From Akkermansiaceae bacterium (lineage in GTDB: Bacteria > Verrucomicrobiota > Verrucomicrobiia > Verrucomicrobiales > DEV007), in NCBI GenBank assembly GCA_024233085.1, contig JACKQC010000002.1, positions 248,001 to 312,000 on the forward strand: a DNA stretch of 64,000 nt, given 5' to 3'. Each line of letters begins with the position of its first letter. Within the stretch, counting starts at the first letter, position 1. The notes below the pieces were generated by a model. The model was not told the origin of the DNA and made no database searches. It saw nothing but the letters and a program-made list of their open reading frames with translations. Positions 1 to 8,507 of the stretch are shown here, piece by piece. The position numbers and the translations under genes are program-made.

Positions 1-1752
1 CATGTCATCGATGCCCGACGAAGGCTCGCGGGACCCTTCGTCGGTCCGCGTGACGAGGGAGGCCAGTTCGTTGAGCAGCGCTTCGCCGTTTTCGTCGGTC
101 GCGTTCGTCGCGACCAGCGCGATTTTTTCCTCCAATCCCTCGCGGTAAACCGTCTCCTCGACTCGTGTGGCGAGCTGGCGGCGCAATTCCTTCGACTCCT
201 GTTGCGCCGCCTTCAGCGCGGCGGGATCCTTCGAGTCCCGGGCCGCCGCGAGCCGTTCCTGGGCGCCCTGGAGGAGATTCGCCAGCTCTTTCTGGATCGA
301 GGCCACTTCGTAGGCGTTCCGGAGGAAGGGGCCGGGTTTCTGGTCGTAGACCGCCTCCGCGATCAATTCGACCTCGGTGAGTTGACGCTTCGTTTCGAGG
401 ACGAACTCCGGGTCCGGCGCGTCGGTGTTTTCCTTGCACATCGCGACGAGCGAATCCCACATCTGCTCGGCCGACATGCGGCGCAGCACCGGGCCGGGGA
501 AATGATACGCGTCCCCGAGCACCGCCTCTCCGAGCGAGGCCTCGCGCTGGTAGGCCCGTGTGTTGTAAATCGTCCGCAGGTAGCGCTTCACATCGTAGCC
601 GTAGGCGATCATCCGCCCTTCGAGAAAGGCCATCAGCTCGGGGTTCACCGCCTCGGTGTCGTCGCGCAGGTCGTCCACCGGCTCGATCAGACCGACGCCG
701 AAGGCCTTTTTCCACAGGCGGTTGGCGATCACCTTGGTGAAGCGCGGGTTTTCCGGCGACGTCATCCACGCGGCGAAGGCATGGATGGGATTCTCGCCCT
801 CGCTGACCGCCGCCCCGGGGGCGAAGGGCGCCTCCGGCTCCACCAGCGCCTTCGGCCGGGCGTCATCGTATTTGTAGTCCTTCGGCAGCCGCAGAGCCCG
901 CTCGGTTTCGAACACGTTGTTGAAGCGCACCGGCTTCAGGATTTCCGAAAAAGCCCGCTGAATGTCCTGGCGCTGGTCTTTCGACACCGCCTTCTTCCGC
1001 TTTTCCATCGAGGCGAAGGCCGTCCGCTGATTCGGCGAGATGTTGCTCGTCATCATCCCGTAGGTGAAGGCCGACAGGTGGTAGTAGTCCATCTGCGTCC
1101 ATGAATCGAAGGGGTGGTTGTGGCACTGCGCGCACACGATCTGCGTCCCGAGAAAGACCTGCGTGGTGATCGCCAGGTTATCCAGCGGCATGCCGAAATC
1201 GCGGATGTAATACCCGACCGCGCCATTGTCCCAGCTCGAGCCGCTCGCCGTCACCATCTCGCGCACGAAGACATCGTAGGGCTTGTTTTCCCGCAGCGAC
1301 TCCTTGATCCACGCCCCGTAGGCCAGCCCCGCCGGCGCGCTCTGGCCGTTGCCGTTCAGCTCCGTCTTCGCCCGCAGCAGGTCGGCAAAGTAGTTGAAAT
1401 GGTTCGACACATAGCCGTCCGACTCCAGCAGCGCGTCGATCAGCTTCGCCCGTTTCTCCGCGTCCTTCGATTCGAGAAAACGCACCGTCTCCGCCAGCGT
1501 CGGGGTGCGCCCGATGAGGTCGAGATAGATCCGGCGCACGAAAATCTCGTCGCCGGCCGGCGCGTTCGCTTTCAGGCCGTGCGCCGCGAGGCCCTTTTCG
1601 ACGAGGCGGTCGATCCGCTCGCTGTCGGAGAGCTTCGCCTCCACGGCTTCGGGCTGTGCCGCGAGAATCGCCGCGGTCGCGATCGCATTCACGAGAAGGC
1701 ACACCGCGGCGAAAGAAGGCCCGCGTTTCGAGGGATCAAATGGCAGTATCAT
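1..1752 (-). CDS. DUF1549/DUF1553 (planctomycete cytochrome C-like) protein, 3' end cut by the window edge
   Basis: 584 codons are present from ATG 1752 and no stop occurs before base 1, so the C-terminus lies outside. The N-terminus has a hydrophobic signal-like stretch (residues ~15-32). The DUF1549 part follows, with motifs ERIDRLVEKGL and FVRRIYLDLIGRTPT and the haem-binding-like CAQCHNHPFD near residue 205. The DUF1553 part starts near residue 320 (ENPRFTKVIANRLW, then FGVGLIEPVDDL). The end visible here is charged and probably coiled. This pair of domains is a hallmark of Planctomycetes and Verrucomicrobia, where such genes often neighbour DUF1501 sulfatase-like genes. Their biochemical function is not established; a periplasmic role is inferred from the signal. 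The gene is divergent from the epimerase at 1977. The ATG was chosen because it directly precedes the signal sequence. Confidence 0.9.
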   Translation of the reverse strand, partial: MILPFDPSKRGPSFAAVCLLVNAIATAAILAAQPEAVEAKLSDSERIDRLVEKGLAAHGLKANAPAGDEIFVRRIYLDLIGRTPTLAETVRFLESKDAEKRAKLIDALLESDGYVSNHFNYFADLLRAKTELNGNGQSAPAGLAYGAWIKESLRENKPYDVFVREMVTASGSSWDNGAVGYYIRDFGMPLDNLAITTQVFLGTQIVCAQCHNHPFDSWTQMDYYHLSAFTYGMMTSNISPNQRTAFASMEKRKKAVSKDQRQDIQRAFSEILKPVRFNNVFETERALRLPKDYKYDDARPKALVEPEAPFAPGAAVSEGENPIHAFAAWMTSPENPRFTKVIANRLWKKAFGVGLIEPVDDLRDDTEAVNPELMAFLEGRMIAYGYDVKRYLRTIYNTRAYQREASLGEAVLGDAYHFPGPVLRRMSAEQMWDSLVAMCKENTDAPDPEFVLETKRQLTEVELIAEAVYDQKPGPFLRNAYEVASIQKELANLLQGAQERLAAARDSKDPAALKAAQQESKELRRQLATRVEETVYREGLEEKIALVATNATDENGEALLNELASLVTRTDEGSREPSSGIDDM

Positions 1753-1976
1753 CGGCTGGAGAAAAAAGGAACTCAGGAAACCCTGGCTCCCCGGCAAAGT
1801 TACGTGGGTGGCGCGTTTTCGCCACCCGGATGTTCGGTCCCGGTCGCCGCGTGGCTCCCGGTCTTTTCCGCCTTTCGGATTTTCCAATCCGCGATACATT
1901 CGCGGCCCGCCGCCGCTCCCGTGGCGTTTTCCCTCCACCGGAAACACGAACCCAACCATTCCTGTCCCTATCGCGT

Positions 1977-2948
1977 ATGGAGAAAGTCCTTCTCACCGGC
2001 GCCGCCGGATTCATCGCTTCCCGGGTCGCCGGCCAGTTGCTCGACCGGGGCGTGCAAGTCGTCGCCGTGGACAATTACAACGACGCCTACGACGCCCGCC
2101 TGAAACACCACCGCATGGAGGCGCTCGCCGGCCGGGAGGGCTTCACGTTCATCGAGGGCGACATCGAGTCGAAGGACCTCGTCGAGCGCCTCTTCACCGA
2201 CCATCGCTTCGAGGTCGTGTTCAACCTCGCCGCCCGCGCCGGTGTCCGCTACAGCCTGGAAAATCCCGATGTCTATTTTTCCACCAACGTCGATGGCACC
2301 CGCCACCTGCTCCAGGCCATGCGCTATCACGACGTGAAGAAATTCATCCTCGCCTCGACCTCGTCGCTCTACGCCGGGCTGCCGATGCCCTTCACCGAGG
2401 ACCTGCCGGTGGACCGCCCCCTCTCGCCCTATGCCGCGTCGAAAAAGGCCGCCGAAGTCCTCGCCTACGCCTACCATCACCTCTTCGGGCTCGACGTGAC
2501 GATCCTGCGGTATTTCACCGTGTATGGCCCCGCCGGCCGGCCCGACATGGCGCCCTTCCGGTTCATTCGCTGGATCGACGAGGGCACGACCATCGAGATG
2601 TTCGGGGACGGCTCCCAGGCGCGCGATTTCACCTACGTCGACGACATCGCCCGCGGCACCATCCTCGCCGCCAAACCCCTCGGCTACGAAATCGTCAATC
2701 TCGGCGGCGGCCGGCGGCCCACCTCCCTCATGCAACTCATCGCCGCCATGGAGGAGCGCCTCGGCCGGAAGGCCACCATCGATCACAAGCCCTTTCACAA
2801 CGCCGACATGATGGAAACCTGGGCCGATATCGGAAAGGCCGAACGCCTTCTCGACTGGCGCCCCGAGATCTCCCTCGAGGAAGGCCTCGACCGCACCATC
2901 GCCTGGTACCGCGAAAATTGCGAACTGGCCCGGGCGTTGAATATCTGA
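1977..2948 (+). CDS. NAD-dependent sugar-nucleotide epimerase (UDP-glucuronate 4-epimerase-like)
   Basis: 323 aa, a short-chain dehydrogenase/reductase of the extended epimerase class. The Rossmann motif GAAGFIA is at residues ~8-14. The catalytic Tyr-x3-Lys is in SPYAASKKAAE (Y ~152). RYFTVYGPAGRPDMA and the C-terminal WRPEISLEEGL are typical of UDP-glucuronate/UDP-glucose 4-epimerases, and the length fits. It probably supplies an activated sugar (such as UDP-galacturonate) in the cytoplasm to the glycosyltransferases that follow at 3007 and 5216 on the same strand. The open frame reaches further upstream, but ATG 1977 starts directly at the beta-strand before the glycine motif, and the extra codons look non-coding. 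Substrate specificity cannot be read from sequence. Confidence 0.9.
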   Translation: MEKVLLTGAAGFIASRVAGQLLDRGVQVVAVDNYNDAYDARLKHHRMEALAGREGFTFIEGDIESKDLVERLFTDHRFEVVFNLAARAGVRYSLENPDVYFSTNVDGTRHLLQAMRYHDVKKFILASTSSLYAGLPMPFTEDLPVDRPLSPYAASKKAAEVLAYAYHHLFGLDVTILRYFTVYGPAGRPDMAPFRFIRWIDEGTTIEMFGDGSQARDFTYVDDIARGTILAAKPLGYEIVNLGGGRRPTSLMQLIAAMEERLGRKATIDHKPFHNADMMETWADIGKAERLLDWRPEISLEEGLDRTIAWYRENCELARALNI

Positions 2949-3006
2949 CACGCTGTCTCCCGGGTCCGTCCCCGAATCGGCGCGGGCCGTCGTTTCCCAC
3001 AGACCG

Positions 3007-4968
3007 ATGAAACCCGACGCCCCGACGCAGTCCCAGGCGCGCCTCGCCTACCTGTATTCGCGGTATCCCGTCGTCTCGCAGACCTTTTGCGACTCGGAGA
3101 TGCTCGCCCTCGAGGCGCGCGGGTTCGACCTCGACATCGCCTCGCTCAATCCCCCGCCCGGCGCCTTTCGCCACGAACGCTTCGAGGACCTTCGCGCCGA
3201 AGTCTTCTACCCGCCCCCGCCCGCCGTCCTCGCCGCGCTCAAGGCCCGCCATGAAAAGGACGGAACCTGGGCCGAACGCTTCGGCGACCTCGTCGCCCGG
3301 CACGACCGCGACCACGGCAAGTCCTTCAAAGCCGCCACCCGCGCCCGCAACGCCCTCTACTTCGCCGAGCTTTTCGAAAAACGAGGCGTCGGCCACATCC
3401 ACGTCCATTTCGCCAATCGCGCCACCCACACCGCCCTCTTCATCAAGCGCTGGGCCGGCATCCCCTTCAGCTTCACCGCGCACGCGCAGGATTTCATGGT
3501 CGACCTCGGCAGCGACGACCTGCTGCGCGAGCTGTGCCGCGAGGCGGAGTTCGTCGTCGCCGTCAGCGATTTCAGCGCCGAGTTGCTCCGCAAAACCTGC
3601 CCCGAGTCCGCCGAAAAAATCCAGCGCGTTTACAACGGCATCGCCCTGGACCAGTTCGGCGCCGCCGAAGCCGCCGCGCCCGCCGCCGGCGATCCCGACC
3701 CCGCCGCCCCCTTGCGCATCGTGTCCATCGGCCGGCTCATCGAGTTCAAGGGCTTCCACCACCTCGTCGGCGCCTGCGCCCGGCTGAAACGGCGCGGCGT
3801 CCCCTTTCACTGGACCCTCGTCGGCGACGGTCCCTGGCGGGAAAAACTCCACGACCTCGCCGCCGCCGCCGGCCTCGGCGGGACGGACGTCACCTTCGCC
3901 GGCGTCCAGAGCCAGGAAGCCGTGAAACGCCTCCTCGCCCGGAGCGACGTCTTCTGCCTGCCCTGCATTGTGGACGGCAAGGGCGCCTCCGACATCCTGC
4001 CCACCGTCATCACCGAGGCCATGGCCTCCTCGCTGCCCGTCGTCTCCACCCGCCTCGTCGGCGTGCCCGAGATGGTCGTCCCCGAGGAGACCGGCCTGCT
4101 CGTCGAGCCCGGCGACGAGGACGCCCTCGCCGACGCCCTCGCCCGCCTCGCCGCCGATCGCGCCCTCGCCCGCCGACTCGGAACGACCGGCCGCCGGCGC
4201 GCCGGGGAGATCTTCGAGCTGAAGACGACCGCCGCCCAGCTCGCCGCGAAATTCGACGCCCTGCCCATTCCCCCCGCCGCCCCGCCCGAGACACCCCTGC
4301 TTTACCTCATCGACCACTGGCCGCTCCGGTCCGCCGAAAAACACCTCGCCGGGGAGATCGAGGCCCTGACCCAACAGGGTTGGGTCCGCCACCTAACCCT
4401 GTCTGGCCGGGCACTCAAACCGGTTGAGTCCGGCGGCTTGGCGGCGGAAATCGAGTACCTGCCCGACGCCATCGTCTTCGAGGCCGAATGGCGCGCCCAA
4501 CCCGACCGCGTCGCCCGCGTGCTCGAGTGGCGCGCCGAACTCGGCGCCGGCATCGAGACCGAGGATTTCCTCGCCGCCGCCCGGCGCGCCCTGCACCTCG
4601 CCCGTCTCGTGGCGAAGCGCGGTGTCCGCCTCGTCCACGCCGCCCGGTCCGACACCCTCGTCACCGCCTGGCTCGTCCACCGCCTCACCGGCGTTCCGTT
4701 TTCCTTCACCAGCGAAGCCCTCCGGTCCGCCCTCGGCCGGGAAACGCTCGACCGCCTCGCCGCCGAAGCCGTCCTCCTTTCCCGCGCCGACACCGCCGAC
4801 CCGGCCGATGACCGCCTGTGCCTGCGTCCGCCCGACCGCACCCGCCGCCTCGCCCTCGGCCCGCTGAAGCTGCGCCTCCCCGGCCAACTCCCCGAGCCCG
4901 ACCGCGCCCCCGTTTACGAAGCCTGGTTCCGGGCATTGAAACCGCTGATCGACGCTGATAAGCGCTGA
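3007..4968 (+). CDS. GT4 glycosyltransferase with a second, degenerate GT-B N-domain at the C-terminus
   Basis: 653 aa. Residues ~10-430 are a complete GT-B glycosyltransferase family 4 enzyme of the colanic-acid type: SQTFCDSEMLALEARG at the acceptor side, HIHVHFANRATHTA and IPFSFTAHAQDF, then donor-side VSIGRLIEFKGFHHL and DILPTVITEAMASSLPVVST (Asp in place of the first Glu of the E-x7-E motif). Residues ~433-653 look like a diverged repeat of the N-terminal domain: LARLVAKRGVRLVHAARSDT and GVPFSFTSEA mirror LFEKRGVGHIHVHFANRAT and GIPFSFTAHA. No second donor domain is seen. The sequence around residues 455-467 (TQQGWVRHLTLSG) is encoded by a copy of the dispersed palindromic element. It probably adds a sugar in capsule or O-antigen assembly, 58 bp after the epimerase. 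Confidence 0.85.
   Translation: MKPDAPTQSQARLAYLYSRYPVVSQTFCDSEMLALEARGFDLDIASLNPPPGAFRHERFEDLRAEVFYPPPPAVLAALKARHEKDGTWAERFGDLVARHDRDHGKSFKAATRARNALYFAELFEKRGVGHIHVHFANRATHTALFIKRWAGIPFSFTAHAQDFMVDLGSDDLLRELCREAEFVVAVSDFSAELLRKTCPESAEKIQRVYNGIALDQFGAAEAAAPAAGDPDPAAPLRIVSIGRLIEFKGFHHLVGACARLKRRGVPFHWTLVGDGPWREKLHDLAAAAGLGGTDVTFAGVQSQEAVKRLLARSDVFCLPCIVDGKGASDILPTVITEAMASSLPVVSTRLVGVPEMVVPEETGLLVEPGDEDALADALARLAADRALARRLGTTGRRRAGEIFELKTTAAQLAAKFDALPIPPAAPPETPLLYLIDHWPLRSAEKHLAGEIEALTQQGWVRHLTLSGRALKPVESGGLAAEIEYLPDAIVFEAEWRAQPDRVARVLEWRAELGAGIETEDFLAAARRALHLARLVAKRGVRLVHAARSDTLVTAWLVHRLTGVPFSFTSEALRSALGRETLDRLAAEAVLLSRADTADPADDRLCLRPPDRTRRLALGPLKLRLPGQLPEPDRAPVYEAWFRALKPLIDADKR
4368..4406. repeat. 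dispersed palindromic element, copy 1 (inside the GT4 coding sequence)
   Basis: It contains the 17-mer ACCCAACAGGGTTGGGT (7-bp arms around AGG), then ACCTAACCCTGT. Same family as the copies near 6951, 20552, 29189, 38211, 42983 and 56563. It is read in frame as TQQGWVRHLTL, with no stop, in the variable loop of the C-terminal half of the glycosyltransferase. Confidence 0.8.
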
Positions 4969-4976
4969 TTTTTTTT

Positions 4977-5176
4977 GAACCGCGAATGGACACGAATGGA
5001 CACGAATTTTTCTTTTGGAACCACGGATCACACGGATGGGCACGGATTTTGTTTCTGAATTTTGAAGACTCCCGCTTCTCCCATCCATCCGTGAAATCCG
5101 TGGTCAAAACCCCCTGAAAAAAATTCGCGTCCATTCGCGTCCATTCGCGTCCATTCGCGTCCATTCGCGGTTCCTC
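4977..5176. repeat. nested inverted repeat with a 10-bp tandem array
   Basis: This fills the 247-bp gap between the two glycosyltransferase genes. The outer left arm is built of CGCGAATGGACACGAATGG units, and the outer right arm of GCGTCCATTC units repeated four to five times (about 5121-5170). Inside them, a second pair (CCACGGATCACACGG near 5020 and CCGTGAAATCCGTGG near 5088) also faces inward. A transcript could fold into one long interrupted hairpin. No coding potential is evident. This style of intergenic repeat is, to my knowledge, seen in other Verrucomicrobia; its function is unknown. Confidence 0.75.
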
Positions 5177-5215
5177 CCAAACCCCGGCCCCTACTCCCCG
5201 CCCCCCCCCGAAAAA

Positions 5216-6427
5216 ATGCGTCTCGCCGTCGTCATCGCGTCCTACAACCACGCGCAATACATCCCCTTCGCCATCGAGTCCGTCCTCAACCAGACCCGGC
5301 GGCCCGACCGCTTTCTCGTCATCGACGACGGATCGAAGGACGACTCCGTCGACGTCATCCGCCGCTACGAAAAGGACGGCGTCGAACTCATCGTCCAGCC
5401 CAACGCCGGCGCCCACGCCACCTGGAACCGCTGCGTCGAGACCGTCGCGACGGACTGCGACCTCGTCTCCATCCTGAATTCCGACGACATCTACCTCCCC
5501 GAGCGCTTCGAGCGCTGCCTGCCCCTGTTCGAGACCGCCGCCGCCGCCCCCCTCATGGCCTGCACCGGCCTGCGGATGATCGGGCCCGACAATGCCCCGC
5601 TCGCCGCCGACGAGTCGCGCGCCAAATGGCTCCGCGCCGCCTGGGCGCTCGGCGACGCCCCCGGCGTCGAGCTGTGGGAATGGCTCGCCATGGCGAATTT
5701 CCTCGTCACCAGCAGCAACGTCGTCGCCCGCGCCGATTACCTGCTCGCCCACCCCTTCCGGCCCTACCGGTTCAACCACGACTACTTCCTCTTCGCCGAC
5801 GCCGCCCTGCGCGACGGCATCGCCCTGCTGCCCGACGTCCTGCTCGACTACCGCGTCCATCCGCAGAACAACATCAACACCGACCCCGCCCCCCTGCTGC
5901 GCGAGATGCTGCGCATGCACCTCGATCTCTACCGCGGGCACGCCGCCGAGTTCGCCGCCGACCCCGCCCTGCGCGCCCGGTTCTACGAATACATGGACGC
6001 CGCCCGGCGCAGCATCTCCGCCTTCCACGGCGGCCTCTTCCAGTTGCTGCTCGCCCGGCTCGCCGCCGATACCCTCGACGACGCCGGCGCCGAGGCCCTC
6101 GTCGCCGGCCTCGACGAGACCGCCCTCCCCGAGCTGGGCGACTACCCGAACAAGGCCCTCGTCAACCAGTGGGACGGCGCCTCGCCCCCGCAGTTGGCGC
6201 TCAACCTCGCCGAAAAGCTCGAGGCCGCCAAAGCCGCCAAGTCCAAGGCCGAGGCCGATCGGAAGGCCTGGCGCGAGATCGCCGAATTCCGCCGGGATTT
6301 GGACGCCTCCTGGGCCTATCATCTCGGCCGCGTGTTCGGCCTCGGAAAAAAACGCGCCGCCGATGTGGGGAAGACGCCGGGGGAGAAGCTGGAGAAGCTG
6401 CGGAACTCGAAAGGGAATCTAAAATAG
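5216..6427 (+). CDS. GT2 family glycosyltransferase
   Basis: 403 aa, a cytoplasmic GT-A fold family 2 enzyme. It starts LAVVIASYNHAQYIPFAIES, followed by FLVIDDGSKDDS and the metal-binding SILNSDDIYLPERF near residue 90. The family GT-A domain occupies about residues 1-240. The remaining ~160 residues are alpha-helical and charged, ending in a lysine-rich tail (KAAKSKAEADRKAW, then GLGKKRAADVGK) that may be coiled coil. No transmembrane segment is apparent. It follows the GT4 gene on the same strand after a long inverted repeat, so they may be transcribed together. It likely acts in the same surface-glycan pathway as the epimerase and GT4. Donor and acceptor cannot be predicted. Confidence 0.87.
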   Translation: MRLAVVIASYNHAQYIPFAIESVLNQTRRPDRFLVIDDGSKDDSVDVIRRYEKDGVELIVQPNAGAHATWNRCVETVATDCDLVSILNSDDIYLPERFERCLPLFETAAAAPLMACTGLRMIGPDNAPLAADESRAKWLRAAWALGDAPGVELWEWLAMANFLVTSSNVVARADYLLAHPFRPYRFNHDYFLFADAALRDGIALLPDVLLDYRVHPQNNINTDPAPLLREMLRMHLDLYRGHAAEFAADPALRARFYEYMDAARRSISAFHGGLFQLLLARLAADTLDDAGAEALVAGLDETALPELGDYPNKALVNQWDGASPPQLALNLAEKLEAAKAAKSKAEADRKAWREIAEFRRDLDASWAYHLGRVFGLGKKRAADVGKTPGEKLEKLRNSKGNLK

Positions 6428-6622
6428 AAGACTCAACAACAATGGGTATGAGTCTTGATCCTTTTGGCGAACGCAGCGCAATCAATGCCGACGAGAATTC
6501 GGAGGATCGCCGGGGTGTGAATGAAAGTGGCGGGGAACAAACCGAATTTGGGAGAATGCCAAGGGCATTCCGCGGGGAAGCCTGGGGTTGGAACAACCCC
6601 AGGAACCGACGACTCACACGCC

Positions 6623-6695
6623 GCCAACCCTGAAGGGGTTGCGGAATCGCGGCCGCCGCGTCTGCCACCACCTGTGCAACCCTTTCAGGGTTGGC
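6623..6695. repeat. inverted repeat with 20-bp arms
   Basis: Left arm GCCAACCCTGAAGGGGTTGC (6623-6642) and right arm GCAACCCTTTCAGGGTTGGC (6676-6695) pair with one mismatch across a 33-nt loop. It resembles REP/BIME-like mobile palindromes, and its right end abuts the gene relic that follows. Confidence 0.75.
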
Positions 6696-6708
6696 CATTT
6701 GTCGCCTT

Positions 6709-6795
6709 TTCGTCAGCGACCCGCCGACCCAGAGCGATGTGCAGAACCTCGCCGACAAGCTCGACGAGCTGATCGGGGCGCTGCGGCGGTTTTGA
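6709..6795 (+). pseudogene. 3' relic of an unidentified protein gene
   Basis: Reading from 6709 gives FVSDPPTQSDVQNLADKL followed by DELIGALRRF and a TGA at 6793. This looks like a genuine helical C-terminus with codon use like that of its neighbours. No start codon or upstream body remains, because the frame runs back into the inverted repeat that ends at 6695. The source family is not recognised. It is probably the stub left when a repeat or deletion removed the 5' part. Confidence 0.35.
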
Positions 6796-6950
6796 GGGGC
6801 GGCGTTCCGGGGGGGGGGAACGGGCATCCCGTCCGTTGTGTCGGCTCAAGATCACGGAGCCACAATTTGCCGGCGATGAATGGGTGGGGCGAGGCGGCAT
6901 TTACGGGTGAGTCGATACCGGAAGCTGGAAGGGTCGCGTCCGGGGGCACC

Positions 6951-6989
6951 AGACAGGGTTGGGTCGCGGACCGTACCCTGTTGGGTCGG
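6951..6989. repeat. dispersed palindromic element, copy 2
   Basis: AGACAGGGTTGGGT, a short spacer, then ACCCTGTTGGGTC. The arms ACAGGGT and ACCCTGT pair. It lies 120 bp upstream of the dehydrogenase gene at 7112, between genes on the same strand. Confidence 0.75.
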
Positions 6990-7111
6990 GGGGAGGGGGG
7001 CGCGCGCGCGTTGCGAATCCGCCCGCGATTTCGCCATTGGAGGGGACCGGCGGCTTTGATAGGCTGTCGGCTCCTGTTTTTGAAAAATCCCAAACTTTTC
7101 CCCCTGATCCC

Positions 7112-8461
7112 ATGAATCGAAGCACCCGCCGTCAATTTCTCAAATCCACCGCCGGGGCGGCGGTGGCGCCCGCCATTCTCTCGGCCTCGGTCCTGGGGAC
7201 GAAGGCCCGCGCCGCGGCGAGCGAGCGGGTCACCCTGGGCGTCATCGGGGTGGGGGGACGCGGGATCGCGGACATGGAGTCCTTTCTGAAGCACGGCGAC
7301 GCGCAGGTGGTGGCGGTGTGCGATGTGGACCGGCTGCACTACGGCAAGAACGCCGGCCGCACGGGCCGCCCGTGGGGCCTGGAGTCGGCGCAACTGATCG
7401 TGGACCAGCATTACGGAAAGGAAAAGGAGAGCGGCGCCCACAAGGGTTGCGCGACGCACACGGACTTCCGCGAACTCTGCGCGCGCGACGACCTGGACGC
7501 CATCGTGGTGGCGACGCCGGATCACTGGCACGCGCTGGCCACGCTGGAGGCGCTGAAGTCGGGCCGGGATGTGTATTGCGAAAAGCCGGTGACGCATTTC
7601 TTCGCGGAGGGCCAGGCGGTTTACCGCGAGGCGGCGGCGCGCCAGGCGATCTTTCAGGTGGGGTCGCAGCAGCGCTCGTCGGCGAATTTTCACCAGGCGG
7701 TGGAGCTGATCCTCAACGGGGTCATCGGCCGGGTGAAGGAGGTGAAGGTCGGCCTGCCGAAGGGCCACAACGAGCCGGACGGGGATCCGGCGCTGACGGA
7801 TCCGCCGCCGACGCTGGACTACGATTTCTGGACGGGGCCGTCGCCGATGCTGCCCTACACGCGGGCGCGCAACCACTGGAGCTGGCGCTGGCACCGGGCT
7901 TACGGGGGCGGGCAACTGATGGACTGGATCGGCCACCACAACGACATCAGCCACTGGGGGCTGGGCATGGACAAATCCGGACCGCTGAGCGTGTCGGTCG
8001 CGGGCTGGACGTGGCCGGAGACGGACGTTTACAACTCGCCGGTCGACTACGAGGTGCGCTGCGAGTATCCGGGCGGCATCCAGGTGTCGATCGGCTCGGT
8101 CAATCCCATGGGCACGAAGTGGATCGGCGAGAACGGGTGGGTTTACGTGAACCGCGGCGCGCTGGAGGCCTCCGACCCGGCCTGGCTGGCGAAGGATTTC
8201 AAGCCCGGCGACAAGACGGCCTATCGCTCGCCCGATCATCACCGGAATTTCCTCGACGGGGTGAAAACGCGGACGCCCTGCATCTGCCCGGCCGAGACGG
8301 GTCACCGCTCGATCACGCCGGGTCACCTGGCCTATGTCGCGAACGACCTGAAACGCGAGACCCTGAAATGGGACGCGGCGAAGGAGGAGATCGTCGGCGA
8401 CGCCGAGGCGCAGGCGAAACTGATGGCGCTGCCGTACCGCGCGCCATGGAAGCTGGGCTGA
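7112..8461 (+). CDS. Gfo/Idh/MocA family oxidoreductase, Tat-exported (first of a tandem pair)
   Basis: 449 aa. The N-terminus is a twin-arginine signal (STRRQFLKSTAGAAVAPAI, residues ~4-22) ending near ALGTKARA-type residues, so the enzyme is predicted to act in the periplasm. The NAD(P)-binding Rossmann domain has VTLGVIGVGGRG and VVAVCDVD, and VVATPDHWHA and YCEKPVTHF carry the family's conserved Glu-Lys-Pro. The C-terminal substrate domain contains GHHNDISHWGLGMD and DHHRNFLDGVKTR. Such Tat-borne members are abundant in Planctomycetes and Verrucomicrobia and are linked to sugar breakdown, though the substrate here is unknown. ATG 7112 is used because it begins the Tat signal. It is 46 bp from its paralogue at 8508, so they are likely cotranscribed. 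Confidence 0.92.
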   Translation: MNRSTRRQFLKSTAGAAVAPAILSASVLGTKARAAASERVTLGVIGVGGRGIADMESFLKHGDAQVVAVCDVDRLHYGKNAGRTGRPWGLESAQLIVDQHYGKEKESGAHKGCATHTDFRELCARDDLDAIVVATPDHWHALATLEALKSGRDVYCEKPVTHFFAEGQAVYREAAARQAIFQVGSQQRSSANFHQAVELILNGVIGRVKEVKVGLPKGHNEPDGDPALTDPPPTLDYDFWTGPSPMLPYTRARNHWSWRWHRAYGGGQLMDWIGHHNDISHWGLGMDKSGPLSVSVAGWTWPETDVYNSPVDYEVRCEYPGGIQVSIGSVNPMGTKWIGENGWVYVNRGALEASDPAWLAKDFKPGDKTAYRSPDHHRNFLDGVKTRTPCICPAETGHRSITPGHLAYVANDLKRETLKWDAAKEEIVGDAEAQAKLMALPYRAPWKLG

Positions 8462-8507
8462 GCCGGAAACCCAAAATCCCACGCTCGAAATCCGAACCCC
8501 GACAGCC

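Larger units (their letters stand above)
6428..7111. other. 684-bp repeat-rich intergenic region
   Basis: No intact gene is seen. It holds short stem-loops near 6555-6605 (AATGCCAAGGGCATT; CCTGGGGTTGGAACAACCCC), a 73-bp inverted repeat (6623-6695), a 3' gene relic (to 6795) and copy 2 of the palindromic element (6951-6989). The last ~120 bp should hold the promoter for the dehydrogenase pair at 7112; I see no convincing -35/-10 pair there. Confidence 0.7.

Noticed and set aside
1806..1827. Hairpin GGGTGGCG / CGCCACCC as a terminator
   Set aside because: It lies between divergent genes, where no transcript ends, and has no T-run; its role is unclear.
1656..1976. Extension of the epimerase by about 107 residues
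   Set aside because: It overlaps the start of the divergent DUF1549 gene and has no homology-like pattern; the Rossmann motif begins right after ATG 1977.
5121..5170. Possible CRISPR or iteron origin in the 10-bp array
   Set aside because: No spacers, no dnaA/rep gene nearby, and it forms an inverted repeat with the upstream arm.
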